A program made the translations under genes and the position numbers. A DNA stretch of 64,000 nt from Helicobacter pylori (GTDB lineage Bacteria > Campylobacterota > Campylobacteria > Campylobacterales > Helicobacteraceae): the NCBI RefSeq assembly GCF_900120335.1, contig NZ_LT635477.1:186001-250000 (forward strand), read 5' to 3'. Below the pieces are notes generated by a model. That model had not been told where the DNA came from. It saw nothing but the letters and a program-made list of their open reading frames with translations, and ran no database searches. Positions 32,953 through 43,235 of the stretch are shown here, in pieces. Positions within the stretch are counted from its first letter, which is position 1; each line of letters opens with the position of its first letter.

Positions 32953-34599
32953 ATGGAAAATCATTCGCATGCCGATACGAACGCTGATGACAAAAGCACC
33001 AAGATCGTTCGTTTGTTTGGTCTCATAGGGGGAGCGTTAATCGCGCTTATTATCTATTACGCTTTAGACGCTCAAATGCCTCATATTGTAGAAGAAATCC
33101 CCAAGCTCAGTTCTTTGAATTATAAGGCGATGCCTGTTGTGGCTGGGGTGGCTGTTTTAATGGGGATATGGTGGATGACTGAAGCCATTGACTTGCCCGC
33201 AACCGCACTTTTACCTTTGGTGCTTTTTAGCGTCTTTAGCGTGGATCAATTCTCTAGCGTTAGCGCTTCTTACGCATCGCCCATTATCTTTCTTTTTATG
33301 GGAGGGTTTATTTTAGCTTTAAGCATGCAAAAATGGAATTTGCACACGCGCATCGCTTTAAGCATTATTTTATTAGTAGGCACAAGCCCAAGGAGGTTGA
33401 TTTTAGGTTTCATGATAGCCACAGGATTTCTGTCTATGTGGGTGAGCAATACCGCAACGGCGGTGATGATGTTTCCTGTTGGCATGAGCGTTTTGCAATT
33501 AGTCGCTAAACTTGTGGGTAAAGAAAACGCCTCTCATGCATTCTACAAAAAAGAAGAAATCACCAAAGCGCATGGGGGTATTATGGGCAATATCGTGCAT
33601 AAGGGTAAGGACATCGCTCAAGTGATTCAAGAAAAGACCACCATTTATCGCACGAATTTCAGCATTTGCTTGATGCTTGGCATCGCTTATTCGGCTTCTA
33701 TTGGCTCTTTAGGCACTCTGATTGGCACGCCCCCTAACGCTTTATTAGCCGGCTATATGAAAACCGCTTTCAATATTGAAATTGATTTCGCTCAGTGGAT
33801 GGTGTTTGGGACGCCGTTAGCCTTTATCATGCTCATTTTATCGTGGCTCTTGCTCACTTATGTGATTTTCCCTTTAAAGATTAAAGAAATCCCAGGGGGT
33901 AAGGAAGTCGTTAGATTAGAGTTAAACAAACTAGGCCGTTTGAGTCAGGCGGAAATCTCGGTGGGCGTTATTTTTATCCTAGCGTCTTTAGGGTGGATTT
34001 TTTTAGATACGATTTTAAAATCTTGGGGCATTAAGATAGATAAGATTGATTCAGTGATCGCTATGGGGGTTTCTGCGCTTTTATTCATTTTGCCCGCTAA
34101 CAATCAAGGCGATAGGCTCATTGATTGGGGTGTTGCTAAAAAACTCCCTTGGGATGTGTTGCTTTTATTTGGCGGTGGGTTAGCTTTGAGCGCGCAATTT
34201 TCTAAAACCGGGTTGAGCTTGTGGATCGGGCATTTGGTTTCTGGCTTTTCGCATTTACCGATTTTATTCATCATTGTCATGGTAACTTTAATGGTCATTT
34301 TCTTAACCGAAATCACTTCTAACACCGCCACCGCTGCGGCGTTTTTGCCGGTGATTGGGGGAGTGGCGATGGGCATGGGTTATGAAAACCACCAAAGCTT
34401 GTTATTGACCATTCCTGTAGCTTTGAGCACGACTTGCGCGTTCATGCTCCCTGTGGCCACCCCACCGAATGCGATAGCTTATGGCTCTGGGTATGTTAAA
34501 ATAACGGATATGATTAAAGCCGGCTTGTGGCTTAATTTAGTGGGCGTTGTTTTGATTAGCGCGTTTAGCTATTTTTTAGTTTCGCTGATATTTAATTGA
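32953..34599 (+). CDS. DASS-family sodium/dicarboxylate symporter
   Basis: A 548-residue inner-membrane transporter with about 12 hydrophobic helices. The two SNT motifs of the DASS (SLC13) family are clear: SNTATAVMMFP in the first half and SNTATAAAFLP in the second. The associated TPPNALLAGYM and TPPNAIAYGSGYV segments are also present. These form the sodium and carboxylate sites, so import of a C4-dicarboxylate such as succinate, malate or fumarate is likely; the exact substrate is inferred. A histidine-rich N terminus (HSHADTNADD) is unusual. cdsA follows after 12 bases and is probably read from the same transcript. Confidence 0.88.
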   Translation: MENHSHADTNADDKSTKIVRLFGLIGGALIALIIYYALDAQMPHIVEEIPKLSSLNYKAMPVVAGVAVLMGIWWMTEAIDLPATALLPLVLFSVFSVDQFSSVSASYASPIIFLFMGGFILALSMQKWNLHTRIALSIILLVGTSPRRLILGFMIATGFLSMWVSNTATAVMMFPVGMSVLQLVAKLVGKENASHAFYKKEEITKAHGGIMGNIVHKGKDIAQVIQEKTTIYRTNFSICLMLGIAYSASIGSLGTLIGTPPNALLAGYMKTAFNIEIDFAQWMVFGTPLAFIMLILSWLLLTYVIFPLKIKEIPGGKEVVRLELNKLGRLSQAEISVGVIFILASLGWIFLDTILKSWGIKIDKIDSVIAMGVSALLFILPANNQGDRLIDWGVAKKLPWDVLLLFGGGLALSAQFSKTGLSLWIGHLVSGFSHLPILFIIVMVTLMVIFLTEITSNTATAAAFLPVIGGVAMGMGYENHQSLLLTIPVALSTTCAFMLPVATPPNAIAYGSGYVKITDMIKAGLWLNLVGVVLISAFSYFLVSLIFN

Positions 34600-34611
34600 T
34601 TAAGGAAAAAA

Positions 34612-35411
34612 GTGAAAGAAGAGTTATTTAAAGAAAAGTCTCGTTACATTACAGGGGTTGTTTTAATCGTTGTGGCGGGCTTGATTTTGTATGCGGACAA
34701 TTTGTTGTTGTTTTGGGCTGTTTTGGGGGGATTTATGCGGTAGGGTTTTTTGAAGCGTTAAGGTTGTTCCAGGTCAAAGCGAGCTTTAGCTTGTATCTCA
34801 TTTTAGTGTTGTCATGGGTAGCGGCGTATTTTAACGGGCATCCTGTAGAATGCGCTCTTATTAGCGCCATGGTCATGGCTAGCGTCATCGCTTATCAAAA
34901 AGCGCACCACAGCGAAGCCATTTTACCCTTTTTGTATCCGGGCGTTGGGTTTTTTGCGCTTTTTGGGATTTATAAGGATTTTGGCGCAGTGGCGATCATC
35001 TGGCTTTTAGTGGTGGTGGTCGCAAGCGATGTGGGGGCGTTTTTTGGAGGCAAGCTTTTAGGCAAAACCCCTTTCACAGCCACTTCGCCGAATAAAACCT
35101 TAGAGGGCGCGTTGATTGGCGTTGTTTTGGCGAGCGTTTTTGGATCGTTTGTGGGCATGGGGAAATTGAGCGGAGGCTTTCTTATGGCGCTTTTATTCAG
35201 TTTCTTAATCGCGCTTATGGCGGTATTTGGGGATTTGTATGAAAGCTATTTGAAAAGAAAAGTCGGGATCAAGGATAGCGGTAAGATTTTACCCGGGCAT
35301 GGGGGCGTTTTAGACCGATTGGATTCCATGCTTTTTGGGGCTTTAAGCTTGCATGCGTTGTTGTATTTTTTGGAAATTTGGAAAGAGACGGCGGTGTTTT
35401 TAGGGGATTGA
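34612..35411 (+). pseudogene. cdsA: Phosphatidate cytidylyltransferase, frameshifted at a G6 tract
   Basis: The normal gene starts at the GTG at 34612 (AAGGA at 34602-34606) and encodes KEELFKEKSRYITG... with an N-terminal membrane helix. After 43 codons it stops at 34741-34743. The rest is in the next frame (...GGIYAVGFFEALRLFQ to 35411) and includes the CDP-diglyceride synthase signature near the C terminus (KRKVGIKDSGKILPGHGGVLDRLDS). Seven G instead of six at 34725-34730 would give an uninterrupted 266-residue protein. The enzyme makes CDP-diacylglycerol for all phospholipids and should be essential, so a sequencing error, slippage or translational frameshift is likely. Confidence 0.9.
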
Positions 35412-36518
35412 ATGGTTGTTTTAGGAAGCACCGGCTCTATTGGGAAAAACGCCCTTAAAATCGCAAAAAAATTTGGCGTAGAAATAGAAGCCTTAAGCTG
35501 TGGGAAAAATATCGCTTTAATCAATGAGCAAATCCAAATTTTCAAACCCAAGAAAGTGGCGATCTTAGATCCTAGCGATTTGAATAATTTAGAGCCTTTG
35601 GGTGCGGAAGTGTTTGTAGGGCTAGACGGCATTGATGCGATGATAGAGGAGTGCGTTTCCAATTTAGTCCTTAACGCCATTGTGGGCGTAGCCGGATTGA
35701 AAGCGAGCTTTAAAAGCTTACAAAGGAACAAAAAACTAGCCCTAGCGAATAAAGAAAGTTTAGTGAGCGCGGGGCATTTGTTAGACATTTCCAAAATCAC
35801 GCCCATTGATAGCGAGCATTTTGGTTTGTGGGCGTTGTTGCAAAACAAGACTTTAAAGCCTAAATCCTTAATCATTAGCGCGAGTGGGGGGGCTTTTAGG
35901 GACACGCCCTTAGATCTTATCGCTATTCAAAACGCGCAAAGCGCGCTCAAGCACCCTAATTGGAGCATGGGGGATAAAATCACCATTGATTCAGCGAGCA
36001 TGGTCAATAAGCTTTTTGAAATTTTAGAAACTTATTGGCTTTTTGGCGCGTCTTTAAAGATTGACGCGCTGATTGAAAGAAGTTCTATCGTGCATGCTTT
36101 GGTGGAATTTGAAGACAACTCTGTCATCGCGCATTTAGCGAGCGCGGACATGAAACTACCCATAAGCTACGCCATTAACCCTAAACTAGCTTCTTTGAAC
36201 GCTTCCATTAAACCCTTAGATTTATACGCTTTAAGCGCGATTAAATTCGAACCCATTAGCATGGAGCGCTACACTTTGTGGCGTTATAAAGATTTGTTGT
36301 TAGAAAACCCAAAGCTTGGCGTGGTGCTGAATGCGAGTAATGAAGTGGCGATGGAGAAGTTTTTAAATCAAGAAATCGCCTTTGGAGGCTTTATCCAAAT
36401 CATTTCTCAAGCTTTAGAATTGTATGCTAAAAAATCTTTCAAGCTCTCTACTTTAGATGAAGTGCTAGCGTTAGATAAAGAAGTTAGGGAGCGTTTTGGA
36501 AGTGTGGCGAGAGTGTAG
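35412..36518 (+). CDS. dxr: 1-deoxy-D-xylulose 5-phosphate reductoisomerase
   Basis: Converts DXP to MEP in the non-mevalonate isoprenoid pathway using NADPH and a divalent metal. The N-terminal GSTGSIGKNALKIAKK is the NADPH loop. The catalytic core includes ANKESLVSAGHL and TIDSASMVNKLFE. The 368-residue length is slightly short for the family but all domains are present. The ATG at 35412 directly abuts the cdsA stop, so translation is coupled. Its product feeds the polyprenyl synthase encoded at 62 kb. Confidence 0.95.
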   Translation: MVVLGSTGSIGKNALKIAKKFGVEIEALSCGKNIALINEQIQIFKPKKVAILDPSDLNNLEPLGAEVFVGLDGIDAMIEECVSNLVLNAIVGVAGLKASFKSLQRNKKLALANKESLVSAGHLLDISKITPIDSEHFGLWALLQNKTLKPKSLIISASGGAFRDTPLDLIAIQNAQSALKHPNWSMGDKITIDSASMVNKLFEILETYWLFGASLKIDALIERSSIVHALVEFEDNSVIAHLASADMKLPISYAINPKLASLNASIKPLDLYALSAIKFEPISMERYTLWRYKDLLLENPKLGVVLNASNEVAMEKFLNQEIAFGGFIQIISQALELYAKKSFKLSTLDEVLALDKEVRERFGSVARV

Positions 36519-36572
36519 TATAATAAGGTTTTGCTTGCGGTAGCGTTTTATATTTTTAAATTGGGAGTTTTT

Positions 36573-37735
36573 ATGGGGTTAAAAAATAAAATCAAGGGTT
36601 TTGTTAAAGAGAGAATGCCTTTTATAATGAGGTGCGTTCGTGGTTTTAAGGGGGCAAAAAACGCCCATGAAAGTGCTCATGATAGGGACGCTCATTGTGG
36701 AATCAATCATGAAATTAAGGAAATGTTAGAGGCTAAAAAACTTCATTCTCTTCAAGAAAAAGCTTTATTCAACCATGATTATCAAGAAAGCGTGTTTTTA
36801 GCTATCGCTTCTTTAAATAATGAAAGTTTCATTGAATACAATAAGAGTATTTATAAAAATAGTTCTCTTAATTATAATTATGGGGGGGGGGGCATTTAGA
36901 AGATAGGGTTATCCATCCCACTTTAACTTTACCCAATCCCACGCATTCGGGTTATTTTGACTATGATAAAAGAAGTCAAAACCCTAAAAGCCCTTTAAAC
37001 CCATGGGCTTTTATCAGGGTCAAAAACGAAATCGTTACTTTAGAAGAGAGTTTGTTTTCTATGCTTCCTGCCGTTCAAAGGGGGGTCATTGGTTTTAATG
37101 ATTGCGATGATGGCTCTAAAGAAGTGGTTTTAGAGTTTTGTAAAAAGTTCCCCTCATTCATCCCTATTAGCTATCCTTATGAAGTCATTCTAAAGGATTG
37201 CCCGAGTTTGTGGCACCAACTTTATCACTATTATAATTATACGCTTTCTTTTATCCCTAAAAATGAATGGGTAGTAAAAATTGATTGCGATCATATCTAT
37301 GACGCTAAAAAGCTTTATGAAAGTTTTTATATCCCTAAGAGCATTAAAGAGGTTGTGATGTATTCGCGCATTAATTTTGTGGTGCGAGATTTTGAAGTGT
37401 TTGTTCGTAATGATGGGGATTTTGGGTTTTTAGACGCATGGGGGGATCATTGGTTATTGTATAACGATTGCGAGCCTTTTGAAATTTGGCGCTACAATGA
37501 TGAAAGTTATGAAGTCCTAAAGCTTAAAGATAAACACCACATTAAAGATAAGGAAATGGTGCAATGGCACTTCCCTTTAGCTAAAAAGAGGCGAAACGCT
37601 ATCGTTTATGACGATTTGATCCCTTTAAAAGAATTTAAAAAACGCCATGCCGATTTGATAGGCACAAGGATTGAAGAAAGCATGTTAGATGAAAAGAGGA
37701 TTTTAGAGGTATATCAAAAATTCCGCTTGCCTTAA
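36573..37735 (+). CDS. Phase-variable glycosyltransferase (poly-G), currently OFF
   Basis: Resembles the H. pylori HP0217 group, annotated as a beta-1,4-N-acetylgalactosaminyltransferase for glycolipid or LPS decoration; the sugar is not shown by sequence. The ATG at 36573 has GGGAG 6 bases upstream. Translation reaches a G11 tract at 36882-36892 and stops at 36897-36899 after 108 residues. G12 or G9 restores [16 protein letters not shown]... and a 387-residue enzyme with a DCDHIYD metal motif. The 3' frame is intact to 37735. It lies after dxr by 54 bases. Confidence 0.85.
36882..36892 (+). repeat. G11 phase-variation tract
   Basis: Eleven consecutive G within the glycosyltransferase gene, following codons for NYNY. 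At this length the downstream frame is lost. Long G tracts in H. pylori surface genes slip during replication. Confidence 0.95.
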
Positions 37736-37765
37736 ATCAATCATCGTTTTTGCTTCCATGCTCTA

Positions 37766-37795
37766 TTTGTAGGTTCATTGAATTAAACCTACAAA
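37766..37795. terminator. Bidirectional terminator between convergent genes
   Basis: A perfect 10-bp stem, TTTGTAGGTT at 37766-37775 and AACCTACAAA at 37786-37795, with a 10-nt loop. It is placed between the 3' ends of the glycosyltransferase and the PEBP gene. Confidence 0.7.
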
Positions 37796-37803
37796 CAAGC
37801 AGT

Positions 37804-38355
37804 TTATTTCCTTACAAACTGTTTGTATAAAAATTCCTTTCTCCCTATGGCGATGATATGGTTGCGCATTTTGTCATGCAAATCGCCTAAGAAAAAAGGG
37901 GCTTTTAATTCCAGTTTAGGAATGTCTAGGGCATACACTTGAATTAAGTAATGGTGATCACCATTAGGGGGCATGGGGCCGATATAGACGCTATTGTTGA
38001 GATTGGAGCGTTGTTTTTCGCTTTCATTAAGAGGGGAACGGATAAAGCCTTGAGTGAGCGAATTGACCCCTTGAACAATCCTTTTATCCATCATGGAAGC
38101 GTTTTCTTCTAAGACATTGTAAGAAATATTGCCCACGACCCAATGGACAAACGGCATGCCGCACACTTTTTGCGCGTCATGATCTATTAATTCTAAAGCG
38201 TAGCTTTTAGCGCCTTCCACTTTTTGCCATGAGATTTTAGGCGAATAAGTGGGTAAGCCGTTTGAATTGAGAAACGCTTTAGGAGCGTTACCGCCAAATT
38301 TAGCGTCCAAATACCCTTGCGAATCGGTTTGAATCATCACTTCAAAAGTTTTCAT
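37804..38355 (-). CDS. PEBP (YbhB/YbcL) family protein
   Basis: A 183-residue cytoplasmic protein of the phosphatidylethanolamine-binding family. The ligand-pocket motifs are DHDAQ...PFVHWVVGNI (about 58-77) and GPMPPNGDHHYLIQVYALD (about 125-143). The bacterial members have no settled function. No signal peptide is seen. It stands alone on the minus strand. The start at 38355 (MKTFEVMIQTDSQG) aligns with family starts. Confidence 0.88.
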   Translation of the reverse strand: MKTFEVMIQTDSQGYLDAKFGGNAPKAFLNSNGLPTYSPKISWQKVEGAKSYALELIDHDAQKVCGMPFVHWVVGNISYNVLEENASMMDKRIVQGVNSLTQGFIRSPLNESEKQRSNLNNSVYIGPMPPNGDHHYLIQVYALDIPKLELKAPFFLGDLHDKMRNHIIAIGRKEFLYKQFVRK

Positions 38356-38445
38356 TTTAAGACCTTTTTCTTTGAAATCGTTTTGTGTTTTCTTATTGTA
38401 GCATGATCATAAAAATACATCTTACTTTGGAGCATGATATTAGAA

Positions 38446-38464
38446 TAATCATTTTTAATGATTA
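38446..38464. promoter_or_regulatory. Palindrome upstream of the HTH gene, Fur-box-like
   Basis: A perfect 8-bp inverted repeat, TAATCATT/AATGATTA, with a 3-nt centre, in a very A+T-rich stretch 37 bases before the HTH gene. It resembles Fur-type operators. A regulator binding site is inferred only. NifS expression in H. pylori is reported to respond to iron and Fur, which makes the position of interest. Confidence 0.4.
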
Positions 38465-38500
38465 AATAGTTATTTATTTTTACTAGTTACCATTGAACGC

Positions 38501-38962
38501 ATGGAAAGTAAAATAAATCGTTTGAGTGCCAAAATAGACGCACTATTGGAACAGCAAAAAAGAGTGATTTCTTTACTAGAAACTTATTTGAGCGTTTATC
38601 CCGCCCAAGAGGCTTCAAATAAGTTTTTTAAAGGCGTTAGTCAAGGGATGGAGTTAGCCCCAGAAATCGCGCAAGAAGATGAAGAAAAACGCCTTTATGT
38701 GTTGCAATATTTAAGCCATGTGGATATTACTAAAAACAAGCAAGACTCCCAGCTCAAAAAAGATTGTTTGGAATTTATCCAAAGGTTTAATGTCCCAAAG
38801 CCCATTATCGTTACCGCTCTTTATAATCTTAAGGGCATTAAGCCCACGAAAAAAGAAGTCGCGAAACAATTGCAAAAACTCTATGTGTGGGAGAAGCGTT
38901 ACCAACAAGGGGGGATAGACGCTTTGAAAGACAGGCGTGGGAGACCCCTTAAAAAACCTTAA
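38501..38962 (+). CDS. Small DNA-binding-like protein with HTH segment
   Basis: A 153-residue soluble protein. The N terminus is a heptad-like helix (ESKINRLSAKIDALLEQQKRVISLLETYL), suggesting coiled-coil dimerisation. The C terminus, KPTKKEVAKQLQKLYVWEKRYQQGG followed by IDALKDRRGRP, resembles helix-turn-helix domains at the start of some transposases. No catalytic DDE part is present. It precedes nifS by 136 bases in the same direction. It may be a regulator or a domesticated remnant; I cannot decide between these. Confidence 0.7.
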   Translation: MESKINRLSAKIDALLEQQKRVISLLETYLSVYPAQEASNKFFKGVSQGMELAPEIAQEDEEKRLYVLQYLSHVDITKNKQDSQLKKDCLEFIQRFNVPKPIIVTALYNLKGIKPTKKEVAKQLQKLYVWEKRYQQGGIDALKDRRGRPLKKP

Positions 38963-39043
38963 GCGACAATAGCGTTTCTCAAAATGTTTTTTAAAATTCA
39001 TCTTATTTTTAAGTTAAAATTAAGAAAATATCTTGTATTTAAT

Positions 39044-39049
39044 CATAAT
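39044..39049 (+). promoter_or_regulatory. Predicted -10 box for nifS
   Basis: CATAAT 50 bases before the nifS TTG start, in A+T-rich DNA. It suggests nifS-nifU can be transcribed apart from the HTH gene. Confidence 0.45.
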
Positions 39050-39059
39050 TTAGACCTAG

Positions 39060-40262
<1,203 letters not shown>

Positions 40263-40283
40263 AAAGAACATAAAGGAATCAAA

Positions 40284-41264
40284 ATGGCAAAACATGATTT
40301 AGTGGGATCGGCTCTTTGGGACGCGTATTCTAAAGAAGTTCAAAGGCGCATGGATAACCCTACGCATTTAGGGGTCATCACAGAAGAGCAGGCTAAAGCC
40401 AAAAACGCTAAGCTCATTGTGGCGGATTACGGTGCAGAAGCATGCGGAGATGCGGTGAGGTTGTATTGGCTTGTAGATGAAAGCACGGATACGATTATTG
40501 ACGCGAAGTTTAAAAGCTTTGGTTGCGGGACAGCGATCGCAAGCTCAGACATGATGGTAGAATTGTGTTTGAATAAAAGAGTCCAAGATGCGGTAAAAAT
40601 CACGAATTTAGATGTGGAAAGAGGCTTAAGAGACGACCCAGACACGCCGGCGGTGCCTGGGCAAAAAATGCACTGCTCCGTGATGGCGTATGACGTGATC
40701 AAAAAAGCTGCCGGCATGTATTTAGGGAAAAACGCTGAAGATTTTGAAGAAGAAATCATCGTGTGCGAGTGCGCTAGGGTGAGTTTAGGCACGATTAAGG
40801 AAGTGATTAGGCTTAATGATTTAAAAAGCGTTGAAGAAATCACTAATTACACCAAAGCCGGTGCGTTTTGTAAAAGCTGCGTGAGACCGGGAGGGCATGA
40901 AAAAAGGGATTATTACCTGGTGGATATTCTTAAAGAAGTGCGCGAAGAAATGGAAGCTGAAAAACTTAAAGCCACCGCTAACAAATCCCAAAATGGGGAA
41001 TTGGCTTTCAGGGAAATGACTATGGTTCAAAAGATTAAAGCGGTGGATAAAGTCATTGATGAAAATATCCGCGCTATGCTTATGATGGACGGAGGGGATT
41101 TAGAGATTTTAGACATTAAAGAAAGCGATGATTACATTGATGTGTATATCCGCTACATGGGGGCATGCGATGGGTGCATGAGCGCGACTACCGGGACATT
41201 ATTTGCCATTGAAAACGCTTTGCAGGAATTATTGGATCGCAGTATCAGGGTGTTACCGATTTGA
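40284..41264 (+). CDS. nifU: Fe-S scaffold protein NifU
   Basis: A 326-residue modular scaffold. The N-terminal IscU-like domain (about 1-140) has its three cysteines around ACGDAVRLY, FGCGTAIASS and KMHCSVMA. The central BFD-type [2Fe-2S] domain has CECARVS and FCKSCVRPGGHE (about 155-205). The C-terminal NifU domain has GACDGCMSATTGTL (Cys-x2-Cys, about 293-296). All three parts are intact. It forms a bicistronic unit with nifS. Confidence 0.96.
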   Translation: MAKHDLVGSALWDAYSKEVQRRMDNPTHLGVITEEQAKAKNAKLIVADYGAEACGDAVRLYWLVDESTDTIIDAKFKSFGCGTAIASSDMMVELCLNKRVQDAVKITNLDVERGLRDDPDTPAVPGQKMHCSVMAYDVIKKAAGMYLGKNAEDFEEEIIVCECARVSLGTIKEVIRLNDLKSVEEITNYTKAGAFCKSCVRPGGHEKRDYYLVDILKEVREEMEAEKLKATANKSQNGELAFREMTMVQKIKAVDKVIDENIRAMLMMDGGDLEILDIKESDDYIDVYIRYMGACDGCMSATTGTLFAIENALQELLDRSIRVLPI

Positions 41265-41297
41265 TTTGTTCTTTTTAGGGGGTGAAAGCCTTTTTGA

Positions 41298-41340
41298 GCG
41301 AGCGCTAATAAACTTAAAATGAGGAACGATTAGCGCTTGC
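41298..41340. terminator. Inverted repeat after nifU
   Basis: A 9-bp perfect stem, AGCGCTAAT at 41301-41309 and ATTAGCGCT at 41329-41337, which can extend by further G-C pairs outside. The loop is 19 nt and the U-tract is poor, so it may be a terminator or a processing hairpin rather than a strong stop. Confidence 0.5.
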
Positions 41341-41417
41341 AACATTATTCATTATACGCTACTTTTATGCTAACATGCTATTTTGAAGCGATTTGCGATG
41401 ATGATTGAAGGAACTTG

Positions 41418-41654
41418 ATGGAAAAGACAGAAAACACAGATGAAACTCGCTTAAGGGGAACTAAAAATAAACTAGGACGCAAACCAAAAGCAGACGCTAA
41501 TAAAAAAACTCGCGCGGTAAGCTTGTATTTTTCTGATGAGCAATACCAAAAACTAGAGAAAATGGCTAACGAAGAAGAAGAAAGCGTGGGATCTTATATC
41601 AAACGCTATATTTTGAAGGCTTTAAGAAAAATAGAACAAGGTGGTGCTTTATAG
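41418..41654 (+). CDS. Ribbon-helix-helix protein (HP0222-like)
   Basis: A 78-residue protein with a disordered basic N terminus (RGTKNKLGRKPKADANKK) and a ribbon-helix-helix fold (RAVSLYFSDEQYQKLEKMANEEEESVGSYIKRYI). RHH proteins bind DNA as dimers through the beta ribbon, here TRAVSLYF. A structure of the H. pylori homologue with this fold has been reported, from memory. AAGGA at 41408-41412 selects the ATG at 41418 rather than the TTG before it. There is no partner toxin next to it, so it is probably a stand-alone regulator. Confidence 0.85.
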   Translation: MEKTENTDETRLRGTKNKLGRKPKADANKKTRAVSLYFSDEQYQKLEKMANEEEESVGSYIKRYILKALRKIEQGGAL

Positions 41655-41765
41655 CTTTTAACTTGTTTTTAGTTTAACTCCACGAGTTCCACTATAAAGC
41701 AAAATGATTAAAAACCCCATTTTTATCTGGTCTTTAGCTGTGTGATTTTAAAAAAGAGTGGTATT

Positions 41766-43112
41766 TTGGCTAAAAAAACTTCTTTATTTGAGTGTCAGCA
41801 TTGTGGTTTTACAAGCCCTAAGTGGCTAGGAAAGTGCGTTCAGTGCAACGCATGGGAGAGTTTTGTAGAATTGAACCAAACCCAAAAGGAAGTTTTACAT
41901 GCGCTTAAAAAACCGCTCCCACAAGCGCAAAAAAGCGTTTCTATCGCTGAAATTGAGCATGAAGAAGTCATTAAGTTTTCTTCCACTCAAAGCGAGTTGG
42001 ATATTGTTTTAGGTGGGGGGATCGCTAAAGGGGGGCTGTATTTAGTGGGGGGGAGTCCTGGGGTGGGGAAATCCACTCTGCTTTTAAAAGTGGCTTCTGG
42101 CTTAGCCAAAAACCAGCAAAAGGTTTTGTATGTGAGCGGGGAAGAGAGCTTGAGCCAGATTAAAATGCGCGCCACTAGATTAGATTGCATAGAAAAAGAA
42201 TTGTATCTGCTCAATGAAATCAATTGGCCTGTGATTAAGGCTAATATGGAGAGCGAAAATTATTTTGCTTGCGTGATTGATTCCATCCAAACGCTTTATT
42301 CGCCAGAGATTTCTTCAGCGCCCGGCTCTATTTCGCAAGTGCGAGAGATCACTTTTGAGCTCATGCGTTTGGCGAAAACAAGAGATATTGCTATTTTTAT
42401 CATCGGCCATATCACTAAAGAAGGGAGCATCGCAGGGCCTAGAGTGCTAGAGCATATGGTGGATAGCGTGCTGTATTTTGAAGGCGATCCCAGTAGGGAA
42501 TTAAGGATTTTAAGGAGTTTTAAAAACCGCTTTGGCCCTACGAGTGAAATCGGCTTGTTTGAAATGAAAGAGCAGGGTTTGGTGAGCGCCAAAGAAGCTT
42601 CAAGCTTGTTTTTTTCTAAAGAAGAGCCTATGGAAGGGAGCGCGATTACCATCACTTTAGAAGGCTCAAGGGCGTTGATTTTAGAGATTCAGGCGTTGGT
42701 GAGCGAGTGCAGTTTTGGAGCGCCCAAACGATTAGCGAACGGGTTTGACACTAACCGCCTTAACATGCTTATTGCTTTATTGGAAAAAAAGCTAGAAATC
42801 CCCTTAAACCGCCATGATGTGTTCATTAATGTGAGCGGAGGCATTAAGATTAGCGAGCCGGCTTGCGATTTAGCGGTCATTGCCAGTATCCTTTCAAGCT
42901 TTAAAAACAGAAAAATTGACAATAAAACGGCGTTTTTGGGCGAAGTGAGTTTGAATGGCAGGATTTTAGAAGCCCCTAATTTGAACGCTAGATTGAAAGA
43001 AATGGAAAATTACGGCTTTTTAAAAGCCATTTTGCCCAAAAAACCCAGTCAAAAAACCTCTATCAAATGCTATGAAGCCAATGTGGTGGGTAAGATTGTT
43101 GAGTGGATGTGA
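41766..43112 (+). CDS. radA: DNA repair protein RadA
   Basis: A RecA-like ATPase that processes recombination intermediates (branch migration). The protein is 448 residues with a zinc finger (C10-x2-C13 and C24-x2-C27), Walker A GGSPGVGKST at about 91-100, the KNRFG motif (FKNRFGPTSEIG) and the C-terminal Lon-like domain. I start at the TTG at 41766 because AKKTSLFECQHCGF aligns with RadA N termini; the longer frame adds eight unrelated residues. In naturally transformable H. pylori this protein may also help integrate incoming DNA. Confidence 0.94.
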   Translation: MAKKTSLFECQHCGFTSPKWLGKCVQCNAWESFVELNQTQKEVLHALKKPLPQAQKSVSIAEIEHEEVIKFSSTQSELDIVLGGGIAKGGLYLVGGSPGVGKSTLLLKVASGLAKNQQKVLYVSGEESLSQIKMRATRLDCIEKELYLLNEINWPVIKANMESENYFACVIDSIQTLYSPEISSAPGSISQVREITFELMRLAKTRDIAIFIIGHITKEGSIAGPRVLEHMVDSVLYFEGDPSRELRILRSFKNRFGPTSEIGLFEMKEQGLVSAKEASSLFFSKEEPMEGSAITITLEGSRALILEIQALVSECSFGAPKRLANGFDTNRLNMLIALLEKKLEIPLNRHDVFINVSGGIKISEPACDLAVIASILSSFKNRKIDNKTAFLGEVSLNGRILEAPNLNARLKEMENYGFLKAILPKKPSQKTSIKCYEANVVGKIVEWM

Positions 43113-43193
43113 TTGGAACTTTTGTTACCTAATAAAACAAAGCCTTATTAAAATTTAAACTCAATTTAAAGAACAATTATCATCTTTTTTAGT

Positions 43194-43199
43194 TATAAT
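43194..43199 (+). promoter_or_regulatory. Predicted -10 box for msrAB
   Basis: A perfect TATAAT 36 bases before the msrAB ATG, implying a start near 43206. Confidence 0.65.
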
Positions 43200-43235
43200 G
43201 GCGGACACCATTAAAATTAAAACAAAGGTTATTTA

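Noticed and set aside
35246..35905. A 219-codon minus-strand frame antisense to cdsA/dxr
   Set aside because: It mirrors the real genes, has no ribosome site and encodes an Ala/Lys/Ser-rich sequence of a type common in antisense frames of this genome.
38501..38962. IS-element transposase OrfA for the HTH-like gene
   Set aside because: Only the terminal HTH resembles transposases; no OrfB, inverted repeats or target duplication are visible.
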